Assembly (NCBI RefSeq): GCF_001422925.1
Contig: NZ_LMNI01000011.1
Coordinates: 444,515-508,514, forward strand
Direction: 5' to 3'
From: Microbacterium sp. Leaf288
GTDB lineage: Bacteria; Actinomycetota; Actinomycetes; Actinomycetales; Microbacteriaceae
DNA: 64,000 nucleotides
Each line of letters opens with the position of its first letter. Position 1 is the first letter of the stretch. Position numbers and translations under genes: made by a program. This document shows, in pieces, positions 16,734-26,295 of this stretch. The notes beneath the pieces were generated by a model that searched no databases, was not told the origin of the DNA, and saw nothing but the letters and a program-made list of their open reading frames with translations.

Positions 16734-17762
16734 GTGAGCGCGGGCCCGGCGGTCGCCGCCGCGCCCGGCCAGGATCGGCGGCGGGCCGGGGGCGGCGCAG
16801 GAGCGATGCTCGCCGTCCGCCGGATCGCCGGCAAGCTGGGCGGCCTGCTGCTCACGCTGTTCCTGGCATCCGTGCTCGTATTCTTCTCGCGCTTCCTGGT
16901 GCCCGGCGATCCTGTGGCGTTCCTGCTGCGCGGCCGCAAGCCCAGCCCCGAGGCGGTGGCCCAGGTCACCGCGCAGTACGGTCTGGACCTGCCGCCGTGG
17001 CAGCAGTACCTCAACTGGGTGGCAGGGCTCCTGCACGGTGACCTGGGGCGGTCGCTGCAGTACCGGCAGGACGTCACGGTGGTGCTCGGCGAGCGGCTGC
17101 CCGTCACCCTCGGACTGGTCGTCATGGCGGGCACGATGATCGCGGTCGTCGGCCTCATCGCCGGCGCGATCGCCGCCCTCCACCGGGGCCGCCTCGCGGA
17201 CCGCTCGATCCTCATCGGACTCACCGTGCTCGGCGCGATCCCGTCGTTCGTCGGATCCATCGTGCTCATCGCGGTGTTCGCGGTGCAGCTCGGATGGTTC
17301 CCGTCGTTCGGGTCGGGCGAGGGCTTCTGGGACACGGTCTACCACCTCGTGCTTCCGTCGATCGCCCTCGCGATCGTGTTCGTCGTGCTGGTGGGCAAGG
17401 TGACGCGTTCGTCGATGATCGACCAGCTCGATCGCGAGCACGTGGAGGTCGCGATCAGCCGCGGCATCAAGCGCGGCACGGTGATCCGCCGTCACGTGTT
17501 CCGCAACGCCGTCGGGCCGATCCTGACGGTGAGCGGGATGCTGGTGGCCGGCCTCCTCGTCGCGAGCTCCATCGTCGAGGCGGCCTTCGGCCTCGCCGGC
17601 ATGGGCTCGCTGCTCGTGCAGTCGGTCGACCGCCTCGACTTCCCGGTCGTGCAGGCGATCGTCCTCCTCGTCGTGACCGCGTTCGTGCTCGTCAACGCCG
17701 TGATCGACGTCCTCGAACCCTGGATCGATCCGCGATCCGCCGCCGGAGCCGGTGCCCGATGA
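16734..17762 (+). CDS. Peptide-class ABC transporter permease (DppB-like)
   Basis: Encodes 342 aa from GTG 16734, which starts one base after the upstream stop; ATG 16806 (AGGAG only two bases ahead) would give 318 aa and a more usual N-terminus. It has the DppB layout: one segment, an external region with PGDPV and LGRSLQYRQDV, then five segments and the EAA loop EVAISRGIKRGTVIRRHVFRN. It forms the channel with the next gene product. Confidence 0.93.
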   Translation: MSAGPAVAAAPGQDRRRAGGGAGAMLAVRRIAGKLGGLLLTLFLASVLVFFSRFLVPGDPVAFLLRGRKPSPEAVAQVTAQYGLDLPPWQQYLNWVAGLLHGDLGRSLQYRQDVTVVLGERLPVTLGLVVMAGTMIAVVGLIAGAIAALHRGRLADRSILIGLTVLGAIPSFVGSIVLIAVFAVQLGWFPSFGSGEGFWDTVYHLVLPSIALAIVFVVLVGKVTRSSMIDQLDREHVEVAISRGIKRGTVIRRHVFRNAVGPILTVSGMLVAGLLVASSIVEAAFGLAGMGSLLVQSVDRLDFPVVQAIVLLVVTAFVLVNAVIDVLEPWIDPRSAAGAGAR

Positions 17763-18625
17763 TGACCACGACGCCCACCCTCGCCGTCAAAGTGCTGCGC
17801 GCACCGCGGCTGCCCCGCACCAGCCTGACGTTCGCGATCGCACTCGCAGTCCTCGCCGCGATGACGCTGGCCGCGATCTTCGCGCCGTTCCTCGCGCCGT
17901 ACAACCCGGACGCCGTCGACTTCGCCGCGGTGAACGCGCCGCCGAGTGCCGCGCACTGGCTGGGCACCGACGGTCTCGGCCGTGACACCTTGAGCCGCCT
18001 CCTCTACGGCGCGCGCACCGCCCTGCTGGGCCCGCTCCTCGTGGTGATCGCGTCGACGGTGCTCGGCATCCTCCTCGGTCTCGTCGCCGGCTGGCGCGGC
18101 GGCTGGATCGACTCCGTGCTCGGTCGCCTGTTCGACGTGCTGTTCGCCTTCCCGTCCCTGCTCATCGCGATCATGGCGGTCGCGCTGTTCGGCAAGGGGC
18201 TGGTCGCTCCCGTCATCGCGATGAGCATCGCGTACGCGCCGTTCGTCGCGCGCCTCACCCGCTCGCTCATCGCCGCCGAGCGCACGCGACCCTACGTCGC
18301 GGCGTATCGCGTGCAGGGCTTCGGCGGCGCGTGGATCGCGCTGCGGCGCGTGCTGCCCAACGTCACCCCGATCGTCGGGGCGCAGTCGACGCTCAACTTC
18401 GGGTACGTGCTCGCGGAGCTCGCGGCCCTGTCGTTCCTCGGCCTGGGCGTGCAGCCGCCCACCGCCGACTGGGGCGCGATGATCAACGAGGCGCAGGCCG
18501 GGCTCATCGGCGGGCACTTCCTGCCCGCGTTCGTGCCGGCCGTGGCCGTCGTCGTGGTCGTCGTGGCCGTCAACATCATCGGGGAAGAGCTCTCCGACCG
18601 CATCGGTGGGGAGATCCCGGCATGA
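17759..18625 (+). CDS. Peptide-class ABC transporter permease (DppC-like)
   Basis: Encodes 288 aa; ATG 17759 overlaps the upstream stop (a second ATG follows at once). It has the DppC N-terminal hydrophobic segment, the HWLGTDGLGRDTLSRLLYGAR motif region, and the EAA-type loop YVAAYRVQGFGGAWIALRRVLPN. Its stop overlaps the ATPase start by 4 bp. Confidence 0.95.
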   Translation: MMTTTPTLAVKVLRAPRLPRTSLTFAIALAVLAAMTLAAIFAPFLAPYNPDAVDFAAVNAPPSAAHWLGTDGLGRDTLSRLLYGARTALLGPLLVVIASTVLGILLGLVAGWRGGWIDSVLGRLFDVLFAFPSLLIAIMAVALFGKGLVAPVIAMSIAYAPFVARLTRSLIAAERTRPYVAAYRVQGFGGAWIALRRVLPNVTPIVGAQSTLNFGYVLAELAALSFLGLGVQPPTADWGAMINEAQAGLIGGHFLPAFVPAVAVVVVVVAVNIIGEELSDRIGGEIPA

Positions 18626-20502
18626 ACGCAACCGAGACCTTCGCCGAACCTGCCGTCGCGCCGAATCCGGCCTTGCTCGACATCCGCGACCTCACGCTCG
18701 ACCTGCCCGACGGCACGCGGCTTCTGCACGGCATCTCGCTGTCGGTGGCCGCGGGCGAGACCGTCGGCCTCGTCGGCGAGTCCGGGTCGGGAAAGTCGCT
18801 GACCGCCCGCACCGTGCTGGGGCTCGTTCCCGACCGCTCCACGATCACCGGCGAGGTCGTGCTCGACGGCGCCGGAGTGCTCACCGCCGCCGCGCCCGAA
18901 CTCCGGCAGCTGCGTCGCCACGGCGCGGCGATGATCTTCCAGGATCCGCGGGCGGGCATCAATCCGATGAGGACGATCGGCGATCACCTCACCGAGGCGC
19001 TCCGCCTCGCAGAGGGATGGTCGACGGATGCTGCGCGCGCACGCGCCGTCGAGCTGCTCGAGGCGGTGCGCCTCCCGCGCCCCGAAGACCACCTGCGCCA
19101 GTTCCCGCACGAGTTCTCGGGCGGGATGCTGCAACGCGTCATGATCGCGGGAGCCCTGACGACGTCGCCGAAGCTCCTCGTGTGCGATGAGCCCACGACG
19201 GCCCTCGATGTGACCACCCAGGCGGAGATCATCGGCGTGCTCACCGAGCAGCGCGCGAGCCGTGGCCTGGGCATGCTCTTCATCACGCACGACCTCAACC
19301 TCGCGGCGTCGCTGTGCGACCGCGTGTACGTGATGAGCGGCGGGCAGGTCGTCGAGCAGGGCCGCGCGCACGAGGTGCTGCGCGACCCGCGCGCCGAGTA
19401 CACGCGGCGCCTCGTCGCCGCGACCCCGACCCTCGTCGGCGCCGCGCCGGGCTCGACCGCGGACCACAGCATCGGAGATTCTGCGGAACACGCCGGGGCG
19501 CAGCATCCGTCCGCCGGCGTGTCGTGGATGACGTCCGATTCTGTGCACGACGACAGGGAAACGGATGCTGCGGCCACGGCCGCTCCCGCACGACCGATGC
19601 TCGAGGCGGCCGGGGTGTCGAAGACGTACGTCCGCCGGGGCAAGGAGCCGGTGCGTGCGGTGATCGGCGCGTCGGTCGCGGTGACTCGCGGCGGCGCGCT
19701 GGGGGTGGTGGGCGAGTCGGGGTCGGGCAAGTCGACGCTCGCCCGCATGATCGTGGGGCTCGAGGCCGCCGACCAGGGCGACATCCGCATCGACGGTCGC
19801 GAGCGCACCGCGGTTCCCCGCAACCGGCGCGAGCGGCTCGCGCACGCACGCAGCGTGCAGATGGTGTTCCAGGATCCGTACCTGTCGCTCGACCCGCGCA
19901 TCACGGCGGGCCGCGCGATCGAAGACGCCCTGCGCCTGCACACCCGAGTGAGCGCGACCGAGGCACGGGCGCAGGTGCTCGAGCTGCTCGCCCAGGTCGG
20001 ACTGGGGGAGAAGCACGCCGCCGCGCGGCCGCGGACCCTCTCGGGCGGTCAGCGGCAGCGCGTCGCGATCGCCCGCGCCCTCGCGATCGAGCCGGACGTG
20101 CTCGTGATGGACGAGGCGACGAGCGCGCTCGACGTCTCGGTGCAGGCGCAGGTGCTCGACCTCGTCGACCGCATCCGACGGGAGCGCGGACTCACCGTGC
20201 TCTTCATCAGCCACGACCTCGCCGTCGTCAGGCGCGTGTGCGACGAGACCGTCGTGATGCGCCGCGGCGAGATCGTCGAGCGCGGTCGCACGGCGGAGCT
20301 CCTGGCAGCCCCGCAGCACGAGTACACGCGGCTGCTCATCGACTCGGTGCCGAAGCCCGGCTGGGACGCCGAAGCGGCGGGTGCCGAGGTCGAGGCCGCG
20401 GGTATCGATGGCGGCGTATCGGACGCGGGTGCGGACGACGGCGATGCGGAGGCCGCAGCAGCGGAGACGGCGAAGGTCGAGGCGGCCAGGCAGGCGCGGT
20501 GA
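18622..20502 (+). CDS. Peptide-class ABC transporter, fused DppD-DppF ATPase
   Basis: Encodes 626 aa with two complete nucleotide-binding domains. Domain 1 has GESGSGKSL, MIFQDPRAGINP, FSGGMLQRVMIA and VCDEPTTALDV. Domain 2 has GESGSGKST, MVFQDPYLSLDPR, LSGGQRQRVAIARAL and VMDEATSALDV. Both are preceded by the conserved GVVGE-type strand. In many bacteria these are separate DppD and DppF proteins. The linker (about 275-320) and the final 45 residues are hydrophilic. It completes a five-gene importer operon. Confidence 0.95.
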   Translation: MNATETFAEPAVAPNPALLDIRDLTLDLPDGTRLLHGISLSVAAGETVGLVGESGSGKSLTARTVLGLVPDRSTITGEVVLDGAGVLTAAAPELRQLRRHGAAMIFQDPRAGINPMRTIGDHLTEALRLAEGWSTDAARARAVELLEAVRLPRPEDHLRQFPHEFSGGMLQRVMIAGALTTSPKLLVCDEPTTALDVTTQAEIIGVLTEQRASRGLGMLFITHDLNLAASLCDRVYVMSGGQVVEQGRAHEVLRDPRAEYTRRLVAATPTLVGAAPGSTADHSIGDSAEHAGAQHPSAGVSWMTSDSVHDDRETDAAATAAPARPMLEAAGVSKTYVRRGKEPVRAVIGASVAVTRGGALGVVGESGSGKSTLARMIVGLEAADQGDIRIDGRERTAVPRNRRERLAHARSVQMVFQDPYLSLDPRITAGRAIEDALRLHTRVSATEARAQVLELLAQVGLGEKHAAARPRTLSGGQRQRVAIARALAIEPDVLVMDEATSALDVSVQAQVLDLVDRIRRERGLTVLFISHDLAVVRRVCDETVVMRRGEIVERGRTAELLAAPQHEYTRLLIDSVPKPGWDAEAAGAEVEAAGIDGGVSDAGADDGDAEAAAAETAKVEAARQAR

Positions 20503-20545
20503 GCCGTGTCCGGCGCAGGACGCCGGCGCGCGGGAGGATGGAGGG

Positions 20546-21049
20546 GTGTTCAGCGTCGAGCTGATTCCGGATGACGAGATCGACCGCGTGGTGCGGGAGG
20601 ACTGGGACCGGCTCCTCGGCGCGGATCTGCCGAGCTCAGGACGCAACCCGGCGCCCAGCAACCGCCCCCACGTCACGCTCGCGGTGCGGGAGCATCTCGA
20701 GCCGCCGGCCTTCGCCGGCATCGCCGAGATGCTTCCCGTTCCCCTCGAGCTCGGAGGAGTGCTGCTCCTCGGCCACCGGGATCGGTACGTGCTCACGCGC
20801 CAGGTCGTCGTGACCTCCGCCCTGCTGGAGATCCACCGCGTCGTGGCCGAGCTCGCCGGCAGACCCGAGCCCCGCTACTCGACCACGCGCATCGACCACT
20901 GGACGCCGCACATCACCCTCGCGCGTGGGCTGACCGCGGTACGACTGGCGACGGCGATGCGCACGATCAGCGCCCCGCACATCAGCGGGGAAGCCGTCGG
21001 TGCGCGGGTGTGGGATGCCGAGAACCGGCGCGTCATCACGATCCGGTGA
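20546..21049 (+). CDS. 2H phosphoesterase (2'-5' RNA ligase-like)
   Basis: Encodes 167 aa from GTG 20546. Two HxT motifs, HVTLAV (about residue 41) and HITLAR (about 120), are the catalytic signature of the 2H superfamily that includes LigT and cyclic phosphodiesterases. Members hydrolyse or form 2'-linked phosphodiesters in RNA or nucleotides. A GAGGAT -10-like box (20534-20539) stands six bases before GTG. The physiological substrate is unknown. Confidence 0.88.
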   Translation: MFSVELIPDDEIDRVVREDWDRLLGADLPSSGRNPAPSNRPHVTLAVREHLEPPAFAGIAEMLPVPLELGGVLLLGHRDRYVLTRQVVVTSALLEIHRVVAELAGRPEPRYSTTRIDHWTPHITLARGLTAVRLATAMRTISAPHISGEAVGARVWDAENRRVITIR

Positions 21050-21073
21050 GTGCGGCGCCGGCTGCGCGAGCGG

Positions 21074-21781
21074 TCAGTCCGCGAGGGCGAGCGCGCGGAA
21101 CGGCTCCCGCGGCGCGGCGGGCGGCTGCGGGGTCCGTGCCGGCTGCTGCCGTGCGCGCATGGTGCGCAGGTAGAGCTCGTCGATGAGGGAGGTCGCGAGG
21201 CGCACGAGCTTCGCGATCTCGGCGTCGTCGCGATCGACCCACGCGCAGCGGGGCTCGTCGTCGACGGGGACGAAGCCGTCGTGCTGCTCCCACGCGACCA
21301 GCGTGCGCTCCGCGCCCAGCACGTGCTGCTGCCACCACACCTGGCGGAGGTAGCCCCGCGGGATGCTGCGCCACGCCTTGTTCGTCGTCTTGATCTCGGC
21401 CAGCGTGATGCGACCCGCGCTGTCGACACCGATGCCGTCGGGGGTCGCGAGGTGGCGCTTCTCGACGACCGCGTGGAAGAGCGCGGACGACGGCTGGATG
21501 CCGTGGGTCGCCGCGACCCACGCCGCGATCTCGGGCTCGCGGGCGCGTCCGTGCGCGGTGTAGGCGTTCCCCGAGAAGCCCGAGCCGAGGAGCTTCGCAT
21601 CGGCCGCGCGGGCGATCGCCCTGTCGGAGGTGAGGGTGGCGACGTCCGTCGCGGTGATGCCCCGGGACCGCGCGCGCACCCAGGCCACCCGGTCGCGCGA
21701 GTCCGCGACGATGCGGGCGGCGACCTCCGGTGCCTGCGCCGCGAGCCCGGACGGGTGCGCGACGGAGGGAACGGGATTCAC
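21074..21781 (-). CDS. YqaJ-like recombinase/exonuclease domain protein
   Basis: Encodes 235 aa from GTG 21781, six bases after a TAGCCT -10 box (21793-21788 on the minus strand). Residues of the lambda-exonuclease-like PD-(D/E)XK core are visible: GRAREPEIAAWV (Glu), ATPDGIG (Asp), ITLAEIKTTNK (Glu-x-Lys) and YLRQVWWQQHVLGA. YqaJ nucleases in phages digest DNA ends for recombination, while stand-alone chromosomal forms have no settled role. No phage genes are near. Confidence 0.85.
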   Translation of the reverse strand: MNPVPSVAHPSGLAAQAPEVAARIVADSRDRVAWVRARSRGITATDVATLTSDRAIARAADAKLLGSGFSGNAYTAHGRAREPEIAAWVAATHGIQPSSALFHAVVEKRHLATPDGIGVDSAGRITLAEIKTTNKAWRSIPRGYLRQVWWQQHVLGAERTLVAWEQHDGFVPVDDEPRCAWVDRDDAEIAKLVRLATSLIDELYLRTMRARQQPARTPQPPAAPREPFRALALAD

Positions 21782-21894
21782 CCTTCGAGGCTACGCCGCG
21801 AACCCGACATCCGCCGCCTGCGACGCACCGCGGTCGAGGGCCCGCGGCGTGCAAGGGGGGTTGCGGTCGGCGGCCACGGTGGCATCCTCAGGGC

Positions 21895-22530
21895 ATGGAC
21901 ACCATCACTTCAGGCGAGTTCCGCGCGTTCCCCGGTGTCGAGGACTGGCATCCGCGCGTGACCGGGGCGTTCGCGCTGTTCCGCACCGGCACGTTCGCCG
22001 CCGGGGCGCAGCTCTTCGGCGCGATCGCCGAACTGGCAGAGGCGGCCGACCACCATCCCGACGTCGACGTGCGATACACCTCCGTGCGCGTGCGGCTCAT
22101 GACGCACTCGGCGGGCGGACTGACGCAGAAGGACGCGGCGCTCGCCGCGCAGATCTCGCAGGCCGCGCGCGAACTCGACATCCCGGCCGACACCGGGCGA
22201 ATGCTCGACGTGATGCTCGCGGTCGCCACACCCGACCCCGGCGCCGTCGTGCCGTTCTGGAAGGCGGCGACTGGATTCTCGGAGGTGCGCGACGGCGTCC
22301 TGTTCGACAAGGACGGCCGCGGCCCGCTCATCTGGTTCCAGCCGGTCGACAAGCCGCTGCGGGGTCGATCGCACCTCGACGTCAACGGACCACGCGACGT
22401 CATCGAGAAGCGGCTCGACGCCGCGCTCGCCGCGGGCGGCGTCATCGTCGACGACTCGCACGCGCCCGAATGGTGGACGCTCGCCGACGCCGACGGTCAC
22501 AAGGTCGATCTCTGCCCCTGGCGCACCTGA
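21895..22530 (+). CDS. Fusion of pterin-4a-carbinolamine dehydratase and glyoxalase-like (VOC) domains
   Basis: Encodes 211 aa. The first 95 residues hold the dehydratase signature with EAADHHPDVDVRYTSVRV and MTHSAGGLTQKD (paired His of the active site). From about 105 a VOC/Glyoxalase_6 domain follows (DPGAVVPFWKAATGF, PEWWTLADADGHKVDLCPW). DCoH enzymes recycle tetrahydrobiopterin; in Actinobacteria the stand-alone role is unclear. A CATCCT box lies six bases before ATG 21895. Confidence 0.88.
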   Translation: MDTITSGEFRAFPGVEDWHPRVTGAFALFRTGTFAAGAQLFGAIAELAEAADHHPDVDVRYTSVRVRLMTHSAGGLTQKDAALAAQISQAARELDIPADTGRMLDVMLAVATPDPGAVVPFWKAATGFSEVRDGVLFDKDGRGPLIWFQPVDKPLRGRSHLDVNGPRDVIEKRLDAALAAGGVIVDDSHAPEWWTLADADGHKVDLCPWRT

Positions 22531-22562
22531 CGTCGCCGGGGCGCCGGCCGGCGGCTGAGGCG

Positions 22563-23059
22563 TCAGAACGCTGCGGCGCCGGCCTCTGCGACGGTCTGGT
22601 CCTGCTCGCCCGAGCCGCCGCTGACGCCGACCGCGCCGACGACCTTGCCGTCGCGGCTGAGCGGCACTCCGCCGGCGAAGATCGCGACGCCGCGGCCGTG
22701 CGCGTTGGTGGTGTGGATGCCGAAGAACTGCTGCGTCGGCTGCGAGTTGTCGCCGAGGTCCTTGGTCGAGATGTCGAACGCCTTCGACGTCCATGCCTTG
22801 CTGATCGAGATCTCGATGCTGCCGATCCAGGCGCCGTCCTGGCGCACGTGCGCGACGAGGTTGCCGCCCGCATCGACGACGGCGATGTTCATGGGCTGGC
22901 CGATCTCGTGCTGCCGATCCAGGCGCCGTCCTGGCGCACGTGCGCGACGAGGTTGCCGCCCGCATCGACGACGGCGATGTTCATGGGCTGGCCGATCTCG
23001 TCGGCGCGCTTCTCAGCGGCTTCGATCACGCGGCGGGCGTCTGCGAGGGTCACGGACAT
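22563..23059 (-). pseudogene. GlcG/HbpS-type heme-binding-domain gene split by tandem duplication
   Basis: Starting at ATG 23059 the frame reads MSVTLADARRVIEAAEKRAD and continues for 56 codons to a TGA at 22891-22889. A tandem copy of 92 bases shifts the frame. The TGA overlaps an internal ATG (22892), from which a 109-aa frame (22563-22892) reads MNIAVVDAGGNLVAHVRQDG through to VGAVGVSGGSGEQDQTVAEAG. Without one repeat the gene would encode about 134 aa, the normal size of a GlcG/HbpS (DUF336) protein, which bind heme or small ligands. The ATGA overlap could allow re-initiation, giving a form without the first 25 residues. Sequencing error is possible. Confidence 0.85.
22817..23000. repeat. 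92-bp tandem duplication
   Basis: Bases 22817-22908 are repeated exactly at 22909-23000. GATCTCG stands before the first copy (22809-22815), at the end of the first (22902-22908) and at the end of the second (22994-23000). One base (A 22816) that follows the first GATCTCG is missing at the junction, so a 93-bp in-frame duplication through the 7-bp homology, followed by loss of one base, would also explain the present state. Confidence 0.92.
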
Positions 23060-23106
23060 GGGGAGTTCCTTTCATAGCGGGACGGATGCCTCGGGCCGAG
23101 GCGCGG

Positions 23107-24327
23107 TCAAGCGGTCCGGATGTAGCCGTTGGGGTCGAGCACGTACTTCTTGGCGGCACCCTGGTCGAAGTCGGCATAGCCCTGCGGGGCGTCTTCGAGG
23201 CCGATGGGGGTCGCGCCGACGGCGTCGGCGATGTGCACCTTGTCGTGGAGGATCGCCATCATGAGCTGGCGGTTGTACTTCATGACCGGGCACTGGCCGG
23301 TGGTGAACGACAGCGACTTCGCCCAGCCGAGGCCGAGACGCAGTGACAGCGATCCCACCTTGGCGGCCTCGTCGATGCCGCCCGGGTCGCCGGTGACGTA
23401 GAGGCCGGGGATGCCGAGGGCGCCGCCCGCCGCAGTCAGGTCCATGAGCGAGTTGAGCACCGTCGCGGGCGCCTCGTGCGAGGCATCCGATCCGTGTCCT
23501 CTCGCCTCGAAGCCGACGGCGTCGACGCCGCTGTCGACCTCGGGGACGCCCAGGATCTCGGCGATCTGGTCCTTCGGGTCGCCCTTCGACACGTCGACCG
23601 TCTCGCAGCCGAACGAACGGGCGCGGGCGAGGCGGTCGGCGTTGAGGTCGCCCACGATGACCACGGCCGCGCCGAGCAGCTGCGCGCCGACCGCCGCCGC
23701 GAGACCCACGGGCCCGGCGCCGGCGATGTAGACCGTGGACCCCGGCCGCACACCGGCGGTGTAGGCGCCGTGGAAGCCGGTGGGGAAGATGTCGGAGAGC
23801 ATCGTCAGGTCGAGGATCTTCTCGAGCGCCTGGTCGCGGTCGGGGAAGACCAAGAGGTTCCAGTCGGCGTAGGGGACGAGGACGTATTCGGCCTGTCCGC
23901 CGACCCACCCGCCCATGTCGACGTACCCGTAGGCACTGCCGGGGCGGTCGGGGTTGACGTTGAGGCAGATGCCGGTCTTGCCCTCCTTGCAGTTGCGGCA
24001 GCGGCCGCACGCGATGTTGAAGGGGACGGAGACGATGTCGCCGACCTTGACGAACTCGACGTCGGGGCCGACCTCGACGACTTCGCCGGTGATCTCGTGA
24101 CCGAGCACGAGCCCCGCCGGCGCCGTGGTGCGGCCGCGGACCATGTGCTGATCCGACCCGCAGATGTTCGTCGACACGGTCTTGAGGATTGCGCCGTGCG
24201 GCACCTTCCTGCCCACGTTCGCCGGGTTCACGCCCGGCCCGTCCTTCAGCTCGAACGTCGGGTAGTCGGTGTCGATGACCTCGACCTCACCCGGCCCCTT
24301 GTACGCCACCGCCCTGTTTCCAGACAT
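23107..24327 (-). CDS. fdhA: Glutathione-independent formaldehyde dehydrogenase (zinc alcohol dehydrogenase family)
   Basis: Encodes 406 aa, close to the 398-aa Pseudomonas enzyme. GAGAGG lies before ATG 24327. The N-terminal catalytic domain has ICGSDQHMVRGRTTAPAGLVLGHE (catalytic zinc Cys and His) and the structural zinc loop CGRCRNCKEGKTGIC. The NAD-binding Rossmann motif is AGAGPVGLAAAVG. Long insertions (AYGYVDMGGWVGGQAEYVLVP, and the GHGSDASHEAP loop) distinguish this class from ordinary ADHs. It oxidises formaldehyde to formate with tightly bound NAD and serves detoxification; no C1 assimilation genes are near. Confidence 0.93.
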   Translation of the reverse strand: MSGNRAVAYKGPGEVEVIDTDYPTFELKDGPGVNPANVGRKVPHGAILKTVSTNICGSDQHMVRGRTTAPAGLVLGHEITGEVVEVGPDVEFVKVGDIVSVPFNIACGRCRNCKEGKTGICLNVNPDRPGSAYGYVDMGGWVGGQAEYVLVPYADWNLLVFPDRDQALEKILDLTMLSDIFPTGFHGAYTAGVRPGSTVYIAGAGPVGLAAAVGAQLLGAAVVIVGDLNADRLARARSFGCETVDVSKGDPKDQIAEILGVPEVDSGVDAVGFEARGHGSDASHEAPATVLNSLMDLTAAGGALGIPGLYVTGDPGGIDEAAKVGSLSLRLGLGWAKSLSFTTGQCPVMKYNRQLMMAILHDKVHIADAVGATPIGLEDAPQGYADFDQGAAKKYVLDPNGYIRTA

Positions 24328-24446
24328 CGTCGTCCTCTCCGTCGCTCGGCAGACGTGGTCGTGCGACTCTGTCGTTCTGGGGTTCGCGTCCGAGCATCGT
24401 CCTCCCGGGGGATCGGCGCAATGGGTTCCGATGTCGGGGCGCACGC

Positions 24447-24477
24447 GAAAGCGGGGGTGCCGAATCGGCACCCCCGC
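24447..24477 (-). terminator. Intrinsic terminator of the M28 peptidase gene
   Basis: A 12-bp G/C stem (24451-24462 with 24466-24477) with a three-base loop is followed on the minus strand by TTTCGC. It lies 18 bases beyond the peptidase stop and ahead of the dehydrogenase promoter region. Confidence 0.85.
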
Positions 24478-24495
24478 CTCGCCCAGCTCATCGAC

Positions 24496-26121
24496 TCAGT
24501 CGACGTCGCCGTTCACGTGGTCGTGGTCGGGTGCGAGCCCCCCGCCACCGGGAAGGTTCACGGTGCCCTGGGGGCCGGCGGGAGCCGGGAACGTGAAGTT
24601 TCCCGGAACGTTCTTGCCGGGCACGCCGTTCACCGTCTCGGTGGAGTACGCGTACGTCATCACGGCTGCGGCGATCGCATCGGAGTTGACGTCGAGTGCG
24701 TCCAGCGCGAGGTTGTCGATGTCGTCGCACGCGAGGTGGTAGCACGGGTCGTACTGCTGGCCCGCCACACCGCCCCAGATCGCCTGCTGCTGCGCGGTCT
24801 TCGGCACCTCGGCGCCGGTGAACAGGCCGCCTGCCGGCACGCCGTTCAGGATGAACGCCTGGTAGTCGCTGCGGCCGCTGAACTGCGCGTCGTCGTACGG
24901 TACGCCCGCCCACGTGTAGTAGCTCTCGAACAGGTCCTCGATCTGGGTGGAGCCCTCGGGGATCGGCACACCGGCAGGCGCGTCCCAACCCGACTCGTCG
25001 CCGTCGTACACCATGAAGATGTAGTTCGGCGATGCCACCATGTCGAAGTTCAGGTAGAGCGCGACCTCGTCGAGGGTGCCCTCCGAGACCTGCTGGTCGA
25101 CCCACGCGCGCGAGCCGAGCAGGCCGCTCTCCTCGGCACCCCACCACGCGAAGCGGACCGTGTTCTGGGGCTTGAGCTTCGAGATCTGCTGGGCGATCTC
25201 GAGGAGTGCCGACGAACCGCTGCCGTTGTCGTTGATGCCGGGACCGGCCAGCACGGAGTCGAGGTGCGCACCTGCCATGACGACGTTCGTGTCGTTGACG
25301 CCGGGCAGTTCCGCGATCACGTTGACCTGCGGACGCGACTCGGGCTCATCGACGACGATGTGCGCCGTCGAGCCCGCCTGGGCGAGCGCCGCGCCGTCGG
25401 CGAAGCTCGCGCCCACGACCGGGATGCTGAGTGGCGTCTGGTTGATGCCGAACAGCGTGCCCGTCACGAGCCCTTCGCGCAGCGGGGTATTGCCCTGGTT
25501 GAAGATGATCACGGCCTCGGCGCCGGCATTCTGCGCGTTGATCGCCTTCACGCCGAACTCGCACGTGCCGCGCTGGATGAGCGCGATGTCGTTCGGCCCC
25601 GAGAAGTCGAGACCCACGAAGTCCGACGCGTCGCACGCGCTCGTGACCGGGTCTCGCGGCGGGGTGAGGACGATGTCGACCGGGATGACGTTGCCCGTGA
25701 CCTCGCCGTACCCGGTTCCGGTGAAGGTGCCGGAGCCGTACCCGGCGGCGACCGGCGTCAGCTGTTCGAGGACGGGCGGCGGCACGAAGGTGAACGGGAA
25801 CTCGTCGAGCTCGACGTTCCAGCCCGCCGCCTTGAGTGTGTCGACCACGTACTCGACGCTCGCGGTGTAGCCCGCGGTGCCGGCCGCACGAGTCCCGCCG
25901 TTGGCACTCGCGATGGTCTGCAGCGCCTGCTCGTGTTCGAGGACCCCGTCGACGGTCACGCATGAGAGGAGCTTCTCGTACGTGTTGTTCGTGCGTGTCT
26001 CGCACGCCTGGGCGGGTGCCGCGAAAGCGCCGCCTGCCGGAACCAGCGCCAGGGCGGCGACCGCCGTCGTCGCGATCACCGCCACCTTGGCGCGCTTGGA
26101 AAGTGTTCTAGATGGGTACAT
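24496..26121 (-). CDS. Secreted M28-family aminopeptidase with PA domain
   Basis: Encodes 541 aa; GGAGGGG just ahead supports ATG 26121. A Sec signal peptide ends near AFAAPAQA. A protease-associated domain (about 150-260: [39 protein letters not shown]) precedes the zinc peptidase core. Metal and catalytic residues appear as AGAHLDSV (His, Asp), NDNGSGSS (Asp), [12 protein letters not shown] (Glu-Glu), NFDMVASPN (Asp) and [11 protein letters not shown] (His). The layout matches Streptomyces- and yeast-type aminopeptidases Y/S. It likely frees amino acids outside the cell. A 45-residue Pro/Gly-rich tail ends the protein. Confidence 0.93.
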   Translation of the reverse strand: MYPSRTLSKRAKVAVIATTAVAALALVPAGGAFAAPAQACETRTNNTYEKLLSCVTVDGVLEHEQALQTIASANGGTRAAGTAGYTASVEYVVDTLKAAGWNVELDEFPFTFVPPPVLEQLTPVAAGYGSGTFTGTGYGEVTGNVIPVDIVLTPPRDPVTSACDASDFVGLDFSGPNDIALIQRGTCEFGVKAINAQNAGAEAVIIFNQGNTPLREGLVTGTLFGINQTPLSIPVVGASFADGAALAQAGSTAHIVVDEPESRPQVNVIAELPGVNDTNVVMAGAHLDSVLAGPGINDNGSGSSALLEIAQQISKLKPQNTVRFAWWGAEESGLLGSRAWVDQQVSEGTLDEVALYLNFDMVASPNYIFMVYDGDESGWDAPAGVPIPEGSTQIEDLFESYYTWAGVPYDDAQFSGRSDYQAFILNGVPAGGLFTGAEVPKTAQQQAIWGGVAGQQYDPCYHLACDDIDNLALDALDVNSDAIAAAVMTYAYSTETVNGVPGKNVPGNFTFPAPAGPQGTVNLPGGGGLAPDHDHVNGDVD

Positions 26122-26266
26122 CGTCTTCCCCTCCAACGCGGGCGTCATCGTTGACACCCGTCGCGAGGGAGCATATGCAAAGCGCTCTCCAGGGGGAAGT
26201 GAAGAAAGTGTGAGAATCCGGGCGGAGGCCTGCGCACATCGCCCGGAGACGCCTCTCCGTCTCGAT

Positions 26267-26295
26267 TTGGCATTGGGAGCGGCATCCTCTACGCT
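26267..26295 (+). promoter_or_regulatory. Probable rplJL promoter
   Basis: TTGGCA (26267-26272) and TACGCT (26290-26295) are separated by 17 bases, upstream of the L10 leader. Between the M28 start and this site (26122-26266) I see only the peptidase 5' region. Confidence 0.65.

Noticed and set aside
21074..21781. Prophage remnant because of the YqaJ-like nuclease
   Set aside because: Neighbouring genes are ordinary chromosomal ones, no integrase or structural gene is present, and the nuclease has its own promoter like its neighbours.
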